DNA of 64,000 nucleotides, taken from contig NC_060059.1 of the NCBI RefSeq assembly GCF_020283565.1, positions 38,122,338-38,186,337 of the forward strand. Reading direction: 5' to 3'. Origin of the DNA: Trifolium pratense. Taxonomy: Eukaryota > Streptophyta > Magnoliopsida > Fabales > Fabaceae. Every line of letters begins with the position of its first letter. Within the stretch, counting starts at the first letter, position 1. Under the pieces are notes generated by a model. The model saw only the letters and a list, made by a program, of their open reading frames with translations. It was not told where the DNA came from and searched no databases. A program made the position numbers and the translations under genes. Of this stretch, positions 25,794 to 37,986 are shown piece after piece.

Positions 25794-26159
25794 ACCACAT
25801 TAAGTGGTGCATGGTGCACAAGTTCGTGATATCGCTATAACGAGTACGGATTTTATAAAATTCACTGTTCGATTGAAAGTTTGAATCATATAGATCATTC
25901 ATGTCAATTTTTAAAAAAATTGAAAATCATTTAATATTTCATTGAGACCCATCAAGATTAACGGTATTTAATAAAAACTCATAAATTGTTAATCTTGATG
26001 GGTCTCAATGACATACCAAATAATTTTAAATTTTTTTAAAATTTGACATGGATGGTCTATATTTTACAAACATTATTTTCAATCAAAAAGTGGATTTTGT
26101 AAAATTCGTATTCGTTATAGTGATATCACGAACTTCTTCCATGCACCACTTAATGTGGT
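25794..26159. mobile_element. Foldback MITE (366 bp, near-complete hairpin)
   Basis: The outer ends ACCACATTAAGTGGTGCATG and (reverse strand) the same sequence are perfect inverted repeats. Pairing continues through AAGTTCGTGATATC. A perfect 23-bp inner inverted repeat (25940-25962 and 25988-26010, core GAGACCCATCAAGATT) forms the tip. The transcript of either strand would fold into one long hairpin. No coding sequence is present. Confidence 0.8.
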
Positions 26160-26211
26160 TGTGTGTGTGTGCGTGTGTGCGTGTGTGCGTGTGTGCGCGC
26201 GTGTGTGTAGG
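26160..26211. repeat. (TG)n/(CG) microsatellite
   Basis: About 50 bases of alternating TG with interspersed CG steps directly after the foldback element. The whole stretch is alternating purine-pyrimidine. Confidence 0.9.
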
Positions 26212-26410
26212 TTAATTTTACTTTTTTAAATTATAATTATTAATTAATTTAATTTTTAATATTTTTAAAATATTTGATGTAAACAAAATTAAAGACATTA
26301 AAACGTTTTGTCAATATGGACACTTACTTCCACATCATTAATGAGCTTGACACATAGCAAAAATTTGATCAAATTGAGTTCGGGAACTAAAATTCAGAAA
26401 AATCTAAATT

Positions 26411-26520
26411 AGGGGATCAAAAGTTCAGATTTTTCAAAATAGGGGATCAAAAAGTTGGCTTTTTAAAAAAGGGATCAAAAGTTCATGTTTTTCAAAATAA
26501 GGGGATCAAAAGTGCATAAT
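26411..26520. repeat. Degenerate ~30-bp tandem repeat, 3.7 copies
   Basis: The unit core GGGGATCAAAAGTT followed by a TTTTTCAAAAT block recurs at 26411, 26441, 26470 and 26500. Units differ by a few bases. It has no coding potential. Confidence 0.8.
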
Positions 26521-27061
26521 GTAACGATTTTTTTAGAGCGGGTTGGGTTCGCGGGTTCGTATGTTTAGAATCATAAACGCATTTCCTGAACCAACTTTTT
26601 CGGGTTTGAACATGTTGGTTCAAATTGGACCCGCACTTACACGGATTCGCGGGTAAAATGCGGGTTTAACAAGTCACCCGTATCAATGAACACCCCGCTA
26701 TGATATCCATAACGGCCTCATATCCACGTGGGTATTCATATGTATTCATATAGTGGATAATCCACAAAAATTGAGTACCTCATGTGTTTATTGACCTTCA
26801 TGAATAGTTTTTTTTTTTTAAATAAAACTGATTATTGTAAAAAAAAAAAACTTTCTAGAGGCATAAATAAATATAAATAGATATAATATTAATACATTTT
26901 ACTAAATATAATTTTTACCTAATGTAAAATGAAAATGTAAGAATGTGAAAAGACTATTTTTTTTTCAATTTCAGTAGAGATTTTTAAGTTATTTTAATAA
27001 TTTAAGTCATTATGTTTTATCTAATGGTGTGACTGCGGCCAAAAGAAGGGCTTTAGGAGTT

Positions 27062-27631
27062 TGGCCAATTAGGGATGGTCATATATGAACCAATCCAAAA
27101 GTAAAATTGCAAACCGAACCAATCCAAATCGAAATCGCAAAAATCGCATTTAGTTTTAACTGCACGGATCATTTTTCTTCTAAACCGCACGGTTTGGTTT
27201 GCGGTTTTCATTTCAGAAAATCGAACCAGACCAAACCGCAATATTTAACTTAACTATCGACTATTAATATTATCAATAACCCAAATTGAGTCATAAAATT
27301 AGCTGTCTAAACATATCATTTCACGTGATCCAGAACTATATTATTGGTATTAAAAATAACTTATCATGTATATTGTATCATGTAAATAATAAAATAAATT
27401 AAAATTTCATATGTTTATTTGTAACAAGTTGAAAATACTGTCATATTTTTTATATCATGATAAACCGCACAAACTGAACCAACTCTAACCGCATTGGTTT
27501 AGTTTAGTTTGGATGAGTTTTCAAAAACCAATCGAACCAAACCGAACCACATGCATTTTTATCTCGCGGTTATGATGACTTTTATGCTCAAAATCGAACC
27601 AAATCGCACCGCGAACACCCTTAAGGCCAAT
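27062..27631. mobile_element. hAT-type non-autonomous element with 8-bp TSD
   Basis: The ends TAGGGATGGTC and (reverse strand) TAAGGGTGTTCGCGG are short inverted repeats. Flanks TGGCCAAT (27062-27069) and AGGCCAAT (27624-27631) match at 7 of 8 bases. The interior is repetitive in ACCGAACCAA/TTTGGTTTG words, a known style of plant hAT derivative. It lies about 290 bp before the CCR4-6 first exon. Confidence 0.72.
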
Positions 27632-27983
27632 CAAGTTTCGTGCATCACCAATCAATCGTTAGTTAGTTTAGTGGTGATTGACGCTGAACTTGGTAGGGAG
27701 GACCGCAGTTCCATCATCCACAATTGCGATTGGGAGGGGGCTGTAACCACTTGATGTCAGAACTGACCCCGAACCAGATTCAACCGGTGGTGAAAGCAAA
27801 AATAAAAAAAAAAAATTTGTGCATCACCTCACGCGTCTCCTTAGAGAGCGTGCATACGCGCGCCATCTCACTTTCTCACGCGCTCTCTTTCTACTCTCAC
27901 AGTTTCACTTTCACACAATGCGACGCACTCCTCCGACTATCCATTTCCTTGCCGCCACCGACACCGCCTTCTCCACCGCCACA

Positions 27984-30900
27984 ATGTCTTCACGCCCCTA
28001 TGTAATCTCTCTTTTATTCTCCAACACACACATGCTCGTAGTAACAATGCATGAATCCGCTATGAAAGTTTAACTCTGTTTATTATCATTAATCTTTTTC
28101 TTCAAATTTTGCAGCACCGAGGTCACCGTAGAGGATACTCCGGCCGCTCAAACTCCGGCGGGAGAGGCCATTTTGTTACCGGAGACGATCACATACAGTC
28201 AGTTCGTGACGCCAATTCAGCACTCCGGCGAGGTGAGAGTGAAAATTTTGCGAATCAAACGCAGTTCCATCAGAATCCACCTTACGATCTGAGTCGTCAT
28301 CCTCCTCCGGCGTTTTACTTTCAGAATCCACCTTACAATCCTCGTCCTCATCCACCGCCTCAATATCAGAATCCATCTTATACTCCAAGACCTCATCCTT
28401 ATCCACATCCTCATCGGCCGCCACATTTTCGGCAGCCAAATGATCACCAACGTCAATTTCGTCCACAGCAGAATATTCGCCCAAAGGCTCCGGATCATCG
28501 AGAGTGGGAGGTTGCTTTGACGCCACCACCACCTCGTCATAGTGGTAACTTCACTATTGTATCATGTGATTTTATTATTACTTTGGTTCAAAACTTAGGG
28601 TTTAGGATGATGTGGATATTTAGCAGTCGGAATTCTTAATGTTGCTACTTTGCATTGTTGATGTTCAATGTGTCATGTAAGGGCGTGTTTGGATTGATTC
28701 ATTTGAGCTTATAGACTGAGATAACCACTTGTGAGGTTGTTTGGGAGAAGATATAAAAGCAACTTATGAAATGTTTATAACCTGCTTATAACTTACTTTC
28801 ATAAGTTCTTCAAGATAGCTTATAAAAATTAAAAACAACTTATATCTGTTAGAAATAGCTTATACATAAGTGCTGATCATGATAAGCACTTATGCTATAT
28901 AAGCTGCAAATTAAGTTGTTTATCCAAACAGGGCTAGATTATGAAAAATTTATCTGAGTTGTAAACTTATCAATATCAAGGAGCATCCACGTGCATTTAG
29001 GTGTTAATTCAAGAAATCAAATGACAATGAAAAAGAATTTTGCTGATACATGGTTTGATAAATGGCATTTTGGGAATTTGCGATGTTATTGCTTACACAC
29101 AAGTTTAATTGAAAGATGAAGGTGGTAAGAAGAATGATGAGGTTCAAAACATTTAAATATTTTACTAGAAATATATATATATCCAAAACAAGGAGCTTAA
29201 TCTAATACCCTAAGTGAAAAATATTGAAAAGATGAAGGTGGTAAGAAGGAAATGAGGTTCAACATTTCAATCTTTTACTAGATAGGAGCTAAATTTACTA
29301 CATAAATGAAAATATCGTAAAACTATGGATGATTTGGCGAGTGAGAGGACGATAGGTTTGAGGTTGATTGTTTATTACTCTACCCTCTTCCCACTCTTTG
29401 TTGCTCATGATTTATTGTTTTGGAGTTTTATATCAATACATCATCATACTAATTTAGTTTGTGATTGTTTTTTTTATGTTCAACAGAAAGGTTTAAAGTC
29501 CTTTCCTATAATATATTGGCCGACTACCTCGCTATGGACCACTGGAGAAAACTTTATTATCACATACCTTCTTACATGTTGAACTGGCAGTGGAGAAAGA
29601 GTAAAATTATTTTTGAGCTTGGCTTGTGGTCTGCCGATATCATGTGCTTTCAGGTTATCATTCTGTTACATATTATGCCACAATGCTAACTTCTTGCCAA
29701 ATATGCTATTTAACATGTTTGTGACCATTCTGTTACATATTATATATCATCACACTGTAACACTATTGTAAAATTTGGTTTGGCTTGTTTAATAATTATG
29801 ACATGAATTACAGATGTTGTATTGGGCAGAAATACACAAGAGAATGATATATTGCAAGAAAGATTCTCCACTTATAATTGTTGGCATCAGACTTGGAATT
29901 TTACATCTTCATTTTCCAAAGGCTTTACATTTATTTTCAAACAAGGTTTTTGAGTTGCATTAACATCTCAGAAAGATTTATCTTTTTGGATTTTTTTCCT
30001 CATGCCTTCTTTGCTGATCATATCATCATTATTTGTTATTTCTGTTATATGCATGGATACTGAATATGGAAAATCTGACTAACTGTAGAATTTAAAGAAA
30101 ATCCCCTTTTGATCTTATTTTGCTACTTCCAGGAGGTTGATAGATTTGACGAGTTGGCGGAGGACTTGAAGGTTAAGGGATACAGAGGCATCTGGAAGGT
30201 TGGTTAGAACTTATAAGAGCTATGTGTTTGAAGGCTACATGCCATAAGCATTTTTACTGTTTTGTTCAGTGCTACCCAACCCATGTCACTTTTTATAAGT
30301 ATACATTTTTTTTTCTCAGGCTTTGTTTCTACTTTGAACTTTGTTAAGATGACATCACTTTTATGCTTATGTGATAATCAAACTATCCATGATATATTTT
30401 TGGACGTAATACTTGCCTGAACTTTATATTGTTGGCTGTTTTTGTTTTTGTGATGATTAGACCATCAGAAGCTACATCCATTCAAAAAAAAAATGACCAT
30501 CAGAACTGACATAATATTTATTCATAAATATATGAATGTCCCTTTCATTTGGGCTTATAGGTCACATTTTTGGGAGTAGAAATACTTACATTGGCTTTTT
30601 AAACCAAGAACTTTGCTTTTACTTGCGAAGCATGTTTGCATGAATGCGTGTAATGCGTGTATCATATAATGATAGATTGCCAATATTTCCATTTCCCTCT
30701 ATAAATATTGCATAAGTTGTAACTTGCTTGATGTGAAGTGACCTTTCTTCTGCATCATCACTTTCAGCAGGTTTTTTTTAAAAAAAAATTCTATTGATTT
30801 AATTATTCTAATTGGGATTTGTTATATCAATTATTGTGCAAATAAAAATTACTGTTGCATTATGAAGTCTAACGACATTTCTGTACTTACAGATGCGTAC

Positions 30901-33900
30901 CGGCAATCCAGTTGATGGTTGTGCAATCTTTTGGCGAACATCAAGGTTCTCTAGACCTATACCTTCCTCTGGATGCTACTTATCAAACTGGGATTTATTT
31001 TCTTTGATAGTGACTAAAAATTCATTGTATTCATGCACATGACGTTTATGAGTATAGTGTTGTCAAATATCGGCCATGGTGGGTTTTTGGCTTTCCGCCA
31101 TGGTCAATTTTGTGAAGGATGACGGCGCCACGGCGCCATACATGGATATGGAGGCGCCAGTGCCACAGTGCAATACTCGGATATGGCGGCATCATATGTC
31201 TGTCAGTATGGTGGGTTTTTGGCTCTCCGCCATCAACAACACTGTATCATTTGGAAAAAATATGCACATGCTTTTCTTCCCAAATTTTGCTTATACATTA
31301 TTTTTATCACTTAAACTTAGAACCTTATTATCATAGGGCACTAATCTACAATCATATAATAATTAAGCCAGAGACTGGTCAAGTTGTTATATTGAATCTT
31401 TAATTTCATTCAGTAATATATTTTTTTATACACAAATGTTAGTTGTTAGTTAGTATGTTAATAGGTTGAGTTTGGACCTTGAACCACCTTCTGGAACTCC
31501 TTCGGGTTGGGCACCATTCAGTAATATATTCTTTAATTCCATTTCTGTCTTAATACTCAAATATTCAAGGAATTTGTGTTCTTTCTATTCATAATCTGGA
31601 ATCTGAACCAGTTCCTATCATAAACCTTGACTAACTTTGGTAATATTTCTGGTTGTTTCTTTTATACTTTATACTCTTGATCTTGTTGATAATCTGCATC
31701 TATCTCATTCGGTGCTTCTAACAAATAGTAATATTACTTATCCCGATTTATCATAGGTTCAATTTGTTGTATGAAGAAAGCATTGAGTTCAATAGGTTTG
31801 GACTCAGAGACAATGTTGCTCAAATATGTGTACTAGAGGTACATAAAAACTCCTATACTGGCCTTTTTTGACCTTTTCAATTCCTATTGAGACAAACTGT
31901 AAATCTCCAATTATCCTACTTTTCACCCCTTTATTGATGTGCTTGTATTTTTTTTTTTTATATGTGATTCCTTTGAACAGTTCATAAATCAAAACGGATC
32001 TCTCCCACCCAGGTATTTGATCCATGTTGTTGGCTAATCAAATTTTTATATTTCTATTATGTGCAAATGCCATTCATATGTTTTCACTTAACAGTTTAAA
32101 CCATTCAAATAGTTGGTTAATGACATAGTATCAGAGTCTTTTTTACCCATGTTCCTCTAAATAAAAATTGAAATTCAGCTCAACGTTGGCAGGCTTTTGC
32201 ATTGTCCACGCTTCAAGCCAGAACAACTCCTGTGTGTGTGTGGTATTGTCAATGAATAATTTCTCCCAGAGCCTTGCTATCACTGGATATACCTTAGTGG
32301 CTAAAATAACATAGTCTGAACTTTGAATCAAAACACAAATACTTGTGTGTCCTAGACATTCAATAGATTATGAAATTGAGTTTAAAGTAGTGAAAAATTA
32401 CGTTCATTGGTTGAAAATAGTTCTTAGCTATGAAGTTTTGTTAATTGTGTACTGTGACACGTTAAGGAAGAAGCTAGATGGTTGTATAGGGTGTCACAAT
32501 TTCTAAAAACTGAGGCACTGGTACAAGAGGATGCATAAAATCTGAAAAACCCTTATCAACACTATGTCCATATTCCATAATGTTCTAACTTAAAGATTTC
32601 AACAAAATTCCTTGATATAGTATATAAAGTAACTAAACATTTCTATGAAGGGGCACAAAGGGATGAAATAGCAATTGTTTCATTTAGAAGCAAAACATAC
32701 AACAAGGTAGCCTAACATTGTGTCTTATATGGATTGCTTTGTGTATGTGAGTGATGTTGGCCCATTGCTATGCTTGACCCAAATGTACTCAAACAACTGC
32801 ATCATCATATGCACAAACCCAATAAATTCCTCTACCAGCTAGTTGCAGTAACCATTCAGAGTATCCATACATTATCATAGGATGAAAGTAGTGTCCCTGA
32901 TTGTTTCAACAGTAAGAAACCACAAAGTCCACTTTAAGAAAGATCTGTCTCACCTAACTTCTGAGCTAAGATATATACAAAAATATAATATTTAACACCA
33001 AAATGTGGTTTTAATTAAGGTCAACATAACTGTGATCTTGTTTGAAATGCTTGGACGGTCCTGGACTTTCCTTGAATTTTATGAGGATCAAGAGACGATG
33101 TTTAGGTTCACAAGAGTATTTTATGTTGCTTTAGGATGCAAGGTCACCATATAATTTTAATCGAGTCTTGATTGTATTAGGATGCTTGCAACTTTCTTCT
33201 AATGACTGAGGTGTTGATAATCTGATGGGGTTTCTTTTCATTTTTTAAAATTACCATTCATATTTTATGCAGGGATAGAAATCTTTGTATGCTCAATATA
33301 ACATAAATGCACTCTTCAGCTTGACAGGTTCTCGTAAGGTTGTTGTTTGCAACACTCATGTGCTTTACAATCCAAATAGAGGGGAAATTAAGCTTGGCCA
33401 GGTATGCACTTTTTCCTGTTTTGATTAACCCTCTGTGCCAGTGATACTGTTTTGTTTTGGATGCATCACTATTTAATGCTATGCAAATGCTGTTTTACTT
33501 TGATGGCTATTGATATTTCTTTCTGCATTCCAAATTTAGCGTTAGTTATTTTTTCTTTATTTTGGTTTTCTTTTCATCCACTGCTTTTATTCTCAATGCA
33601 GACTGGATTCAACAATGGTCCTAATTTTCTCTATTTATGGTTTAAAGTCCTAATAAATTTGAAATTGTTCAATATTGCCTATGAAAAATATGACATAATT
33701 TGTCTATAGTTTTTCTCAGATATCCTCAGCAATTTTCAATTTCCATTCCATATCAGTCATTCATTAGAAAATCGAAACATTTGTTTCTAGTTCATTGAAA
33801 TCAGCAAGAGGATATGTTGTGAATAGCGGCGCTGTAGTGGAGTTGGAGTGGCCCATGGTTTGGTGCTAAACACCGGCTCCACGCTTTGTATAATATTTTG

Positions 33901-36853
33901 TAGTCTTCACAGTAGCTGCCATCCCGCTATCTGCTATACCATTTTAGCGGTTAGCTCTGATGTCTGTGTTGCTATTCCAGATTAAAAAAATATGGATTAC
34001 GTGTAATGTATGTTTAGGAGTGCTACTTACTGCCTACACCTATTTTAACCCGTTTAGTTAAATGTCTGTATCAACTCTTCCCTCTATAATTGCCAATTCA
34101 GTACATGAGCTAAGGACCCTTAAATGTGTGCAATTTAACTGAATCATGAAAATCCATGTTATGTCTGGTAGCCTTCTGTCAGTTCTGTGAACATTGGCCA
34201 TTCAAAAAAAAAAAATTTTCTGTGAACATTGAATAACATCTCATCTGACTCTGATTTTTTCCGTATTTTGTTTGATCTGGTAATATCAGATTCACACAGC
34301 TGACTATGTCATGCAATTTCAAATTCTTCGTGTAATTGTTTTTCGTTTTACTTTAAGCAGGTCAGAATCCTTCTGGATAAGGCTCGAGCTGTTTCTCAAC
34401 TTTGGAATAACTCGCCTGTTATTATCTGCGGGGATTTTAATTGTACCCCTAAGGTTATTTTTTATTATAATGCCTTTTCAGTATTATTTTGTTAAGTTTG
34501 GTCATAGCTTGTATGGTATGTTAAGTTTGGTCATAGCTTGTATGGTATTAACATTCTTTATCTTGTTGCAGAGTCCATTGTACAACTATATCGCAGAACA
34601 AAAGGTATACCCTTCAGTTTTACTTTGTCACCTTCGATGATTAACGCGTACAAAGCTGCAGAAATGATATTTTTGCATATTATCACAGTTAGATCTATCT
34701 GGAATAGATAGGGATAAACTATCAGGGCAAGCTTCTGCTGTAATTCGCTCCCCATGGAAGTATGGTCCTAAGTCTAGGTAGGTTTCTGCATTAGATTTGC
34801 TTATGTGATGAAATTTGTTAAATTTCATGCTTTTACAATTAATATCTACTAAAATCTTCCAAATTAATGCAGTGAAAAACAATTTGATAATGGTTCAGTT
34901 CAGGTCACATCTGCTGAAGGTGACAAGGAAATTACTATTGAACAAAATAGTTCTTTGTCGGACATGCAGAATCCAAACACTGAGAGTAACAGTTTAGAGA
35001 CTCAAAATACTCGCCCTGTTTTGGATATGTCTGATAAGACAAATATGCAGTGTAGCAGGGAGAGTGATGCATGTGCAGGAAAAGATACTCAGGAGGCTGT
35101 TGACTATAATAAGATTGTTGGTGAAGTTGATGACATGAAAGAAGTTCCAAATCCTTCTTATGATAACTGTAGGCTCCCAATTGATCATATAAATGATGAT
35201 GAAATTCATGACATCACACCTATAACGTCTTCAGCTCTTGAGACAGTTCACACTGGCCCAACTGGGATGGGAGACACAGAACATATATCAGATGCTATCT
35301 CGACTTCATATCAAGAATCATTTAGTGAAAAATCCAACTTGCATGACCATAAAGGGAATAAGCATGTGGAGCCTGATTGTTCCCCAAACTCTCTTCAAGA
35401 AGGTGATCAAACTTCAGAGGTGAAAATAGATCTTGAGTCAACAGATCTTCTTAACCTAGAAGTATCTTCAAATAAACCATCCAGCATGACTTCAGTTTCT
35501 GAAGCTTTTGAAGCCCCTCATTCAGGGTATAGAGAAAGCTTGTCTTATGTGGCCATCACTAATGACCAAATGAATTGCTCATCAACTGCATATCCAGTTG
35601 ACGAACCACAAAAACCTACCAATATTGACTTTACACTAAATGAAAAACTAGAGAAGTTTTCCTTTGATGAGATAGATAAAGCCGATGTAAGCAGTGGGAA
35701 TACTGGTGAAGATGCCAACGATTTCATAAATGCCTTACATAATGCCGAAGAAGGTATTGATCTTGAACTTATCCCATCTGCAAAATCAGATCTCGAAAAT
35801 CATATCAATTTTGGGTATTAGATTCTGCTTCTAACAACTTGATGCTTCCTGCAGAAAGCAATGAAGTGGAGGATGACTTATCTCCAAGTCTGATTTCCAA
35901 ATCTATTTATGCAAAGAAATCTACTTATGATCCATCATTATGGACCCCTGCTGAGATAGAAATTGCAACAGGAAATGCAGAGTGCATATTCTTGGAGCAC
36001 CCTTTATCGCTCAAGAGCACATACACTGAAGCTGTGGTAGATCTAAAAGAACTGCTTGCATAGCTTTCCTTTTCTTTTCCTTTTTTAATTCACTTTATAA
36101 GACAACTAGCATATCGTTCTCATATTTAAAAACTGTTGTGTACTTTATGTTGCATTTTCATATTTATTTTACAATTGCTGCTCTCTCATATTCATGTCAT
36201 TGTACTCGGCATTCTTTTGTATGTGCAGGACTCTTCAGGAACTAGAGACCCCAATGGTGAACCATTGGTAACCAGTTACAACAAGTGCTTCTTGGGCACT
36301 GTTGACTATATTTGGTAGGCAGTAAGCTCTAAAGTTTTTCTGCAACTGTTATCCTCTTCGGTGCTTCTTATTTTATTTTGAATTGTAACATTGCAATAAG
36401 TATACCATCAAAAAGTGTAATTGCTTAAGTAATTGCAGTTGCATGATGTTTTTTCAATTAACATTTATTTATAGATAGATATTTTGAGTATTAATTAGCA
36501 TTCTAAAGAAACCATTGTGCAAAAGGAGTTGACTGAAATACACATTTTTCCCTTGATCTGTGTCACATAGGCGATCTGAAGGTCTGCAAACAACCAGAGT
36601 TCTTGCTCCAATACCTAAATGTGTCATGGAAAGCGCTCAAGGATACCCAACAAAGGTAAAGAATAAGTTTATAGTTTTGGTGTGAAAGTTTGTATTAATT
36701 GGCTTTTGCTTGAAAGTGTTGAATTTTATTATGTATTTTTATATTTTTCCATTTCATAACCGTGTACAGAAATGGGGTAGTGATCATATTGCCTTGGTTT
36801 CGGAATTGGCTTTCTTGGAAGATGGTACTGCAATCAGCAAGGATGTTGTATAG
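27984..36853 (+). CDS. CCR4-6: CCR4-type deadenylase homologue (CCR4-6)
   Basis: Coding exons: 27984-28001, 28115-28544, 29487-29653, 30133-30198, 30893-30945, 31757-31838, 31981-32012, 33320-33401, 34361-34453, 34572-34604, 34689-34777, 34873-35753, 35855-36036, 36229-36314, 36571-36655, 36770-36853. They join to about 820 residues. The N-terminus is rich in P, H, Q and Y. The exonuclease-endonuclease-phosphatase domain follows, with metal/catalytic motifs CFQEVDRF (about 203-210), CNTHVLYNP, ICGDFNCTP (about 334) and WGSDHIAL (about 795). It should remove mRNA poly(A) tails in the cytoplasm. A roughly 350-residue acidic, low-similarity insert separates GDFN from SDH. In genomic sequence the frame breaks near 35815. 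Splicing out 35754-35854 (GTATTG...CTGCAG) restores it; otherwise this is a frameshift. An in-frame ATG at 27918 would add 22 residues. Confidence 0.9.
28681..28935. mobile_element. MITE (GGCGTGTTTGGATT family) in CCR4-6 intron 2
   Basis: The left end GGCGTGTTTGGATTGATT and the right end TATCCAAACAGGGC are inverted repeats. The core contains AGCACTTATGCTATATAAGC, as in the copies at 50143 and 51012. Confidence 0.65.
31056..31243. mobile_element. CAGTGTTGT-family repeat in CCR4-6 intron 5
   Basis: It begins AGTGTTGTCAAATATCGGCC and ends (reverse strand) CAGTGTTGTTGATGG. The core repeats GGTGGGTTTTTGGC and resembles the copy at 62478-62664. Confidence 0.55.
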
Positions 36854-37986
36854 CATTTTAGTAGGTGAATAAATTGTGGGCATTTGCCGGTTTAAGATCT
36901 TCAAATGTTGTAAACAGGTCGTGGCCTAATTTCCCCCCTTCAGGTTTTATGTTATAGGGGAGACACAAGGTTCTCCTGAGGCTGAGATAGATGTATTTAT
37001 TTGTAATTTGTAAATGGTTTATGTTCAGCTCTTGATAATGCGTGCTTATATGATTCTTTTGAATCAGGTTAAAATGGAATAGTGTGATTCTTGTTCATTA
37101 TAACTCTTGACAATGATGTTTTTTTTTTGGAAAAGCAACTCTTGACAATGATGTGATGTTTATAATATTAAATGTGATTTAGGATTTATTATCACTGTTA
37201 CGAGAGAAAAATATATTCCTTTTTTGTTTTTATAGACTAAATCAAAATTCGTTATAGTATTTTCAGAGATCAAAATTCAGCAATTTAACATCAAAAGTTC
37301 TTCAAAAGGACAACAAAAAGAAAACCCTTAAAGGATCGATCAAAGAAAGTCAAAATTAGAGATCTAATATTGCCTTAGTAGTACTCTCAAGTAATATTGT
37401 AAAAAATAATTAAGATCATCAGCATAATACAACTTCTGATATATCACAATTGTACAATTTTAGCCCCTACATCTTTTTGGAGCAAATTAGTCCCTTATGT
37501 TTTTCCCCTTTAGCAATTTCAAAGTCTCCTCAATTTTCCCTAAATTGAGGTAGATATGGCATGAGTTTTACATAATTGACACTTCAAATAGAGGAGATAT
37601 TGACACATCAACTCATTCAATTTTTCCATTTTGTCAAATCAATTCTTCCTTTGTTTTTTACTTGAAGACAAAATCACACAGCAAGAAACTAGCAGCAAAA
37701 GACTTTCCATTACTACATTGTCAAAGAGTTAAAAATAAAACCAAAGGCAGAGTTTAACAAGGATAAAAACAAACATAAATCCTAGACAGGCAGTACCATA
37801 CCACAAAAGTGAGCATGTTAGTTAATACAATACATTTCAAAAAAAAAGAAATTTTCAGATAATCTAAGAACAGCTAGATCAAATCAAACCAACGCAAGGA
37901 ACAAATTATCCACAAATCAAGTTATCATCAAATTTACATTGAAATCCATCTTTTCTTCCGCATTGATTCGAATGAACTATGCGCCT
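36854..37986. other. Convergent 3' flanks of CCR4-6 and H2A.Z
   Basis: Both 3' UTRs should lie here. A doubled CTCTTGACAATGATG occurs near 37103 and 37139. No gene is visible on either strand. Confidence 0.5.

Noticed and set aside
26160..26211. Possible CRISPR-like or regulatory array in the TG/CG tract and the nearby 30-bp repeats
   Set aside because: The tract is a microsatellite and the nearby repeats are contiguous without spacers; this is a plant genome.
28176..28540. Two long minus-strand open frames (118 and 107 codons) opposite CCR4-6 exon 2
   Set aside because: They are mirror images of the P/H/Q/Y-rich low-complexity exon: repeated codons on the plus strand leave the other frames free of stops. 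No promoter or domain supports them.
33320..33334. Acceptor at 33327 (ACAG before GTTCTCG) for CCR4-6 exon 8
   Set aside because: The acceptor 8 bases upstream (CTTCAG, exon from 33320) keeps the correct phase and gives the more family-like SLTGSRKVVVCN.
34955..35821. 288-codon open frame as a separate gene
   Set aside because: It is the middle of CCR4-6 exon 12: the frame continues upstream to the acceptor at 34872, and the flanking exons belong to one deadenylase.
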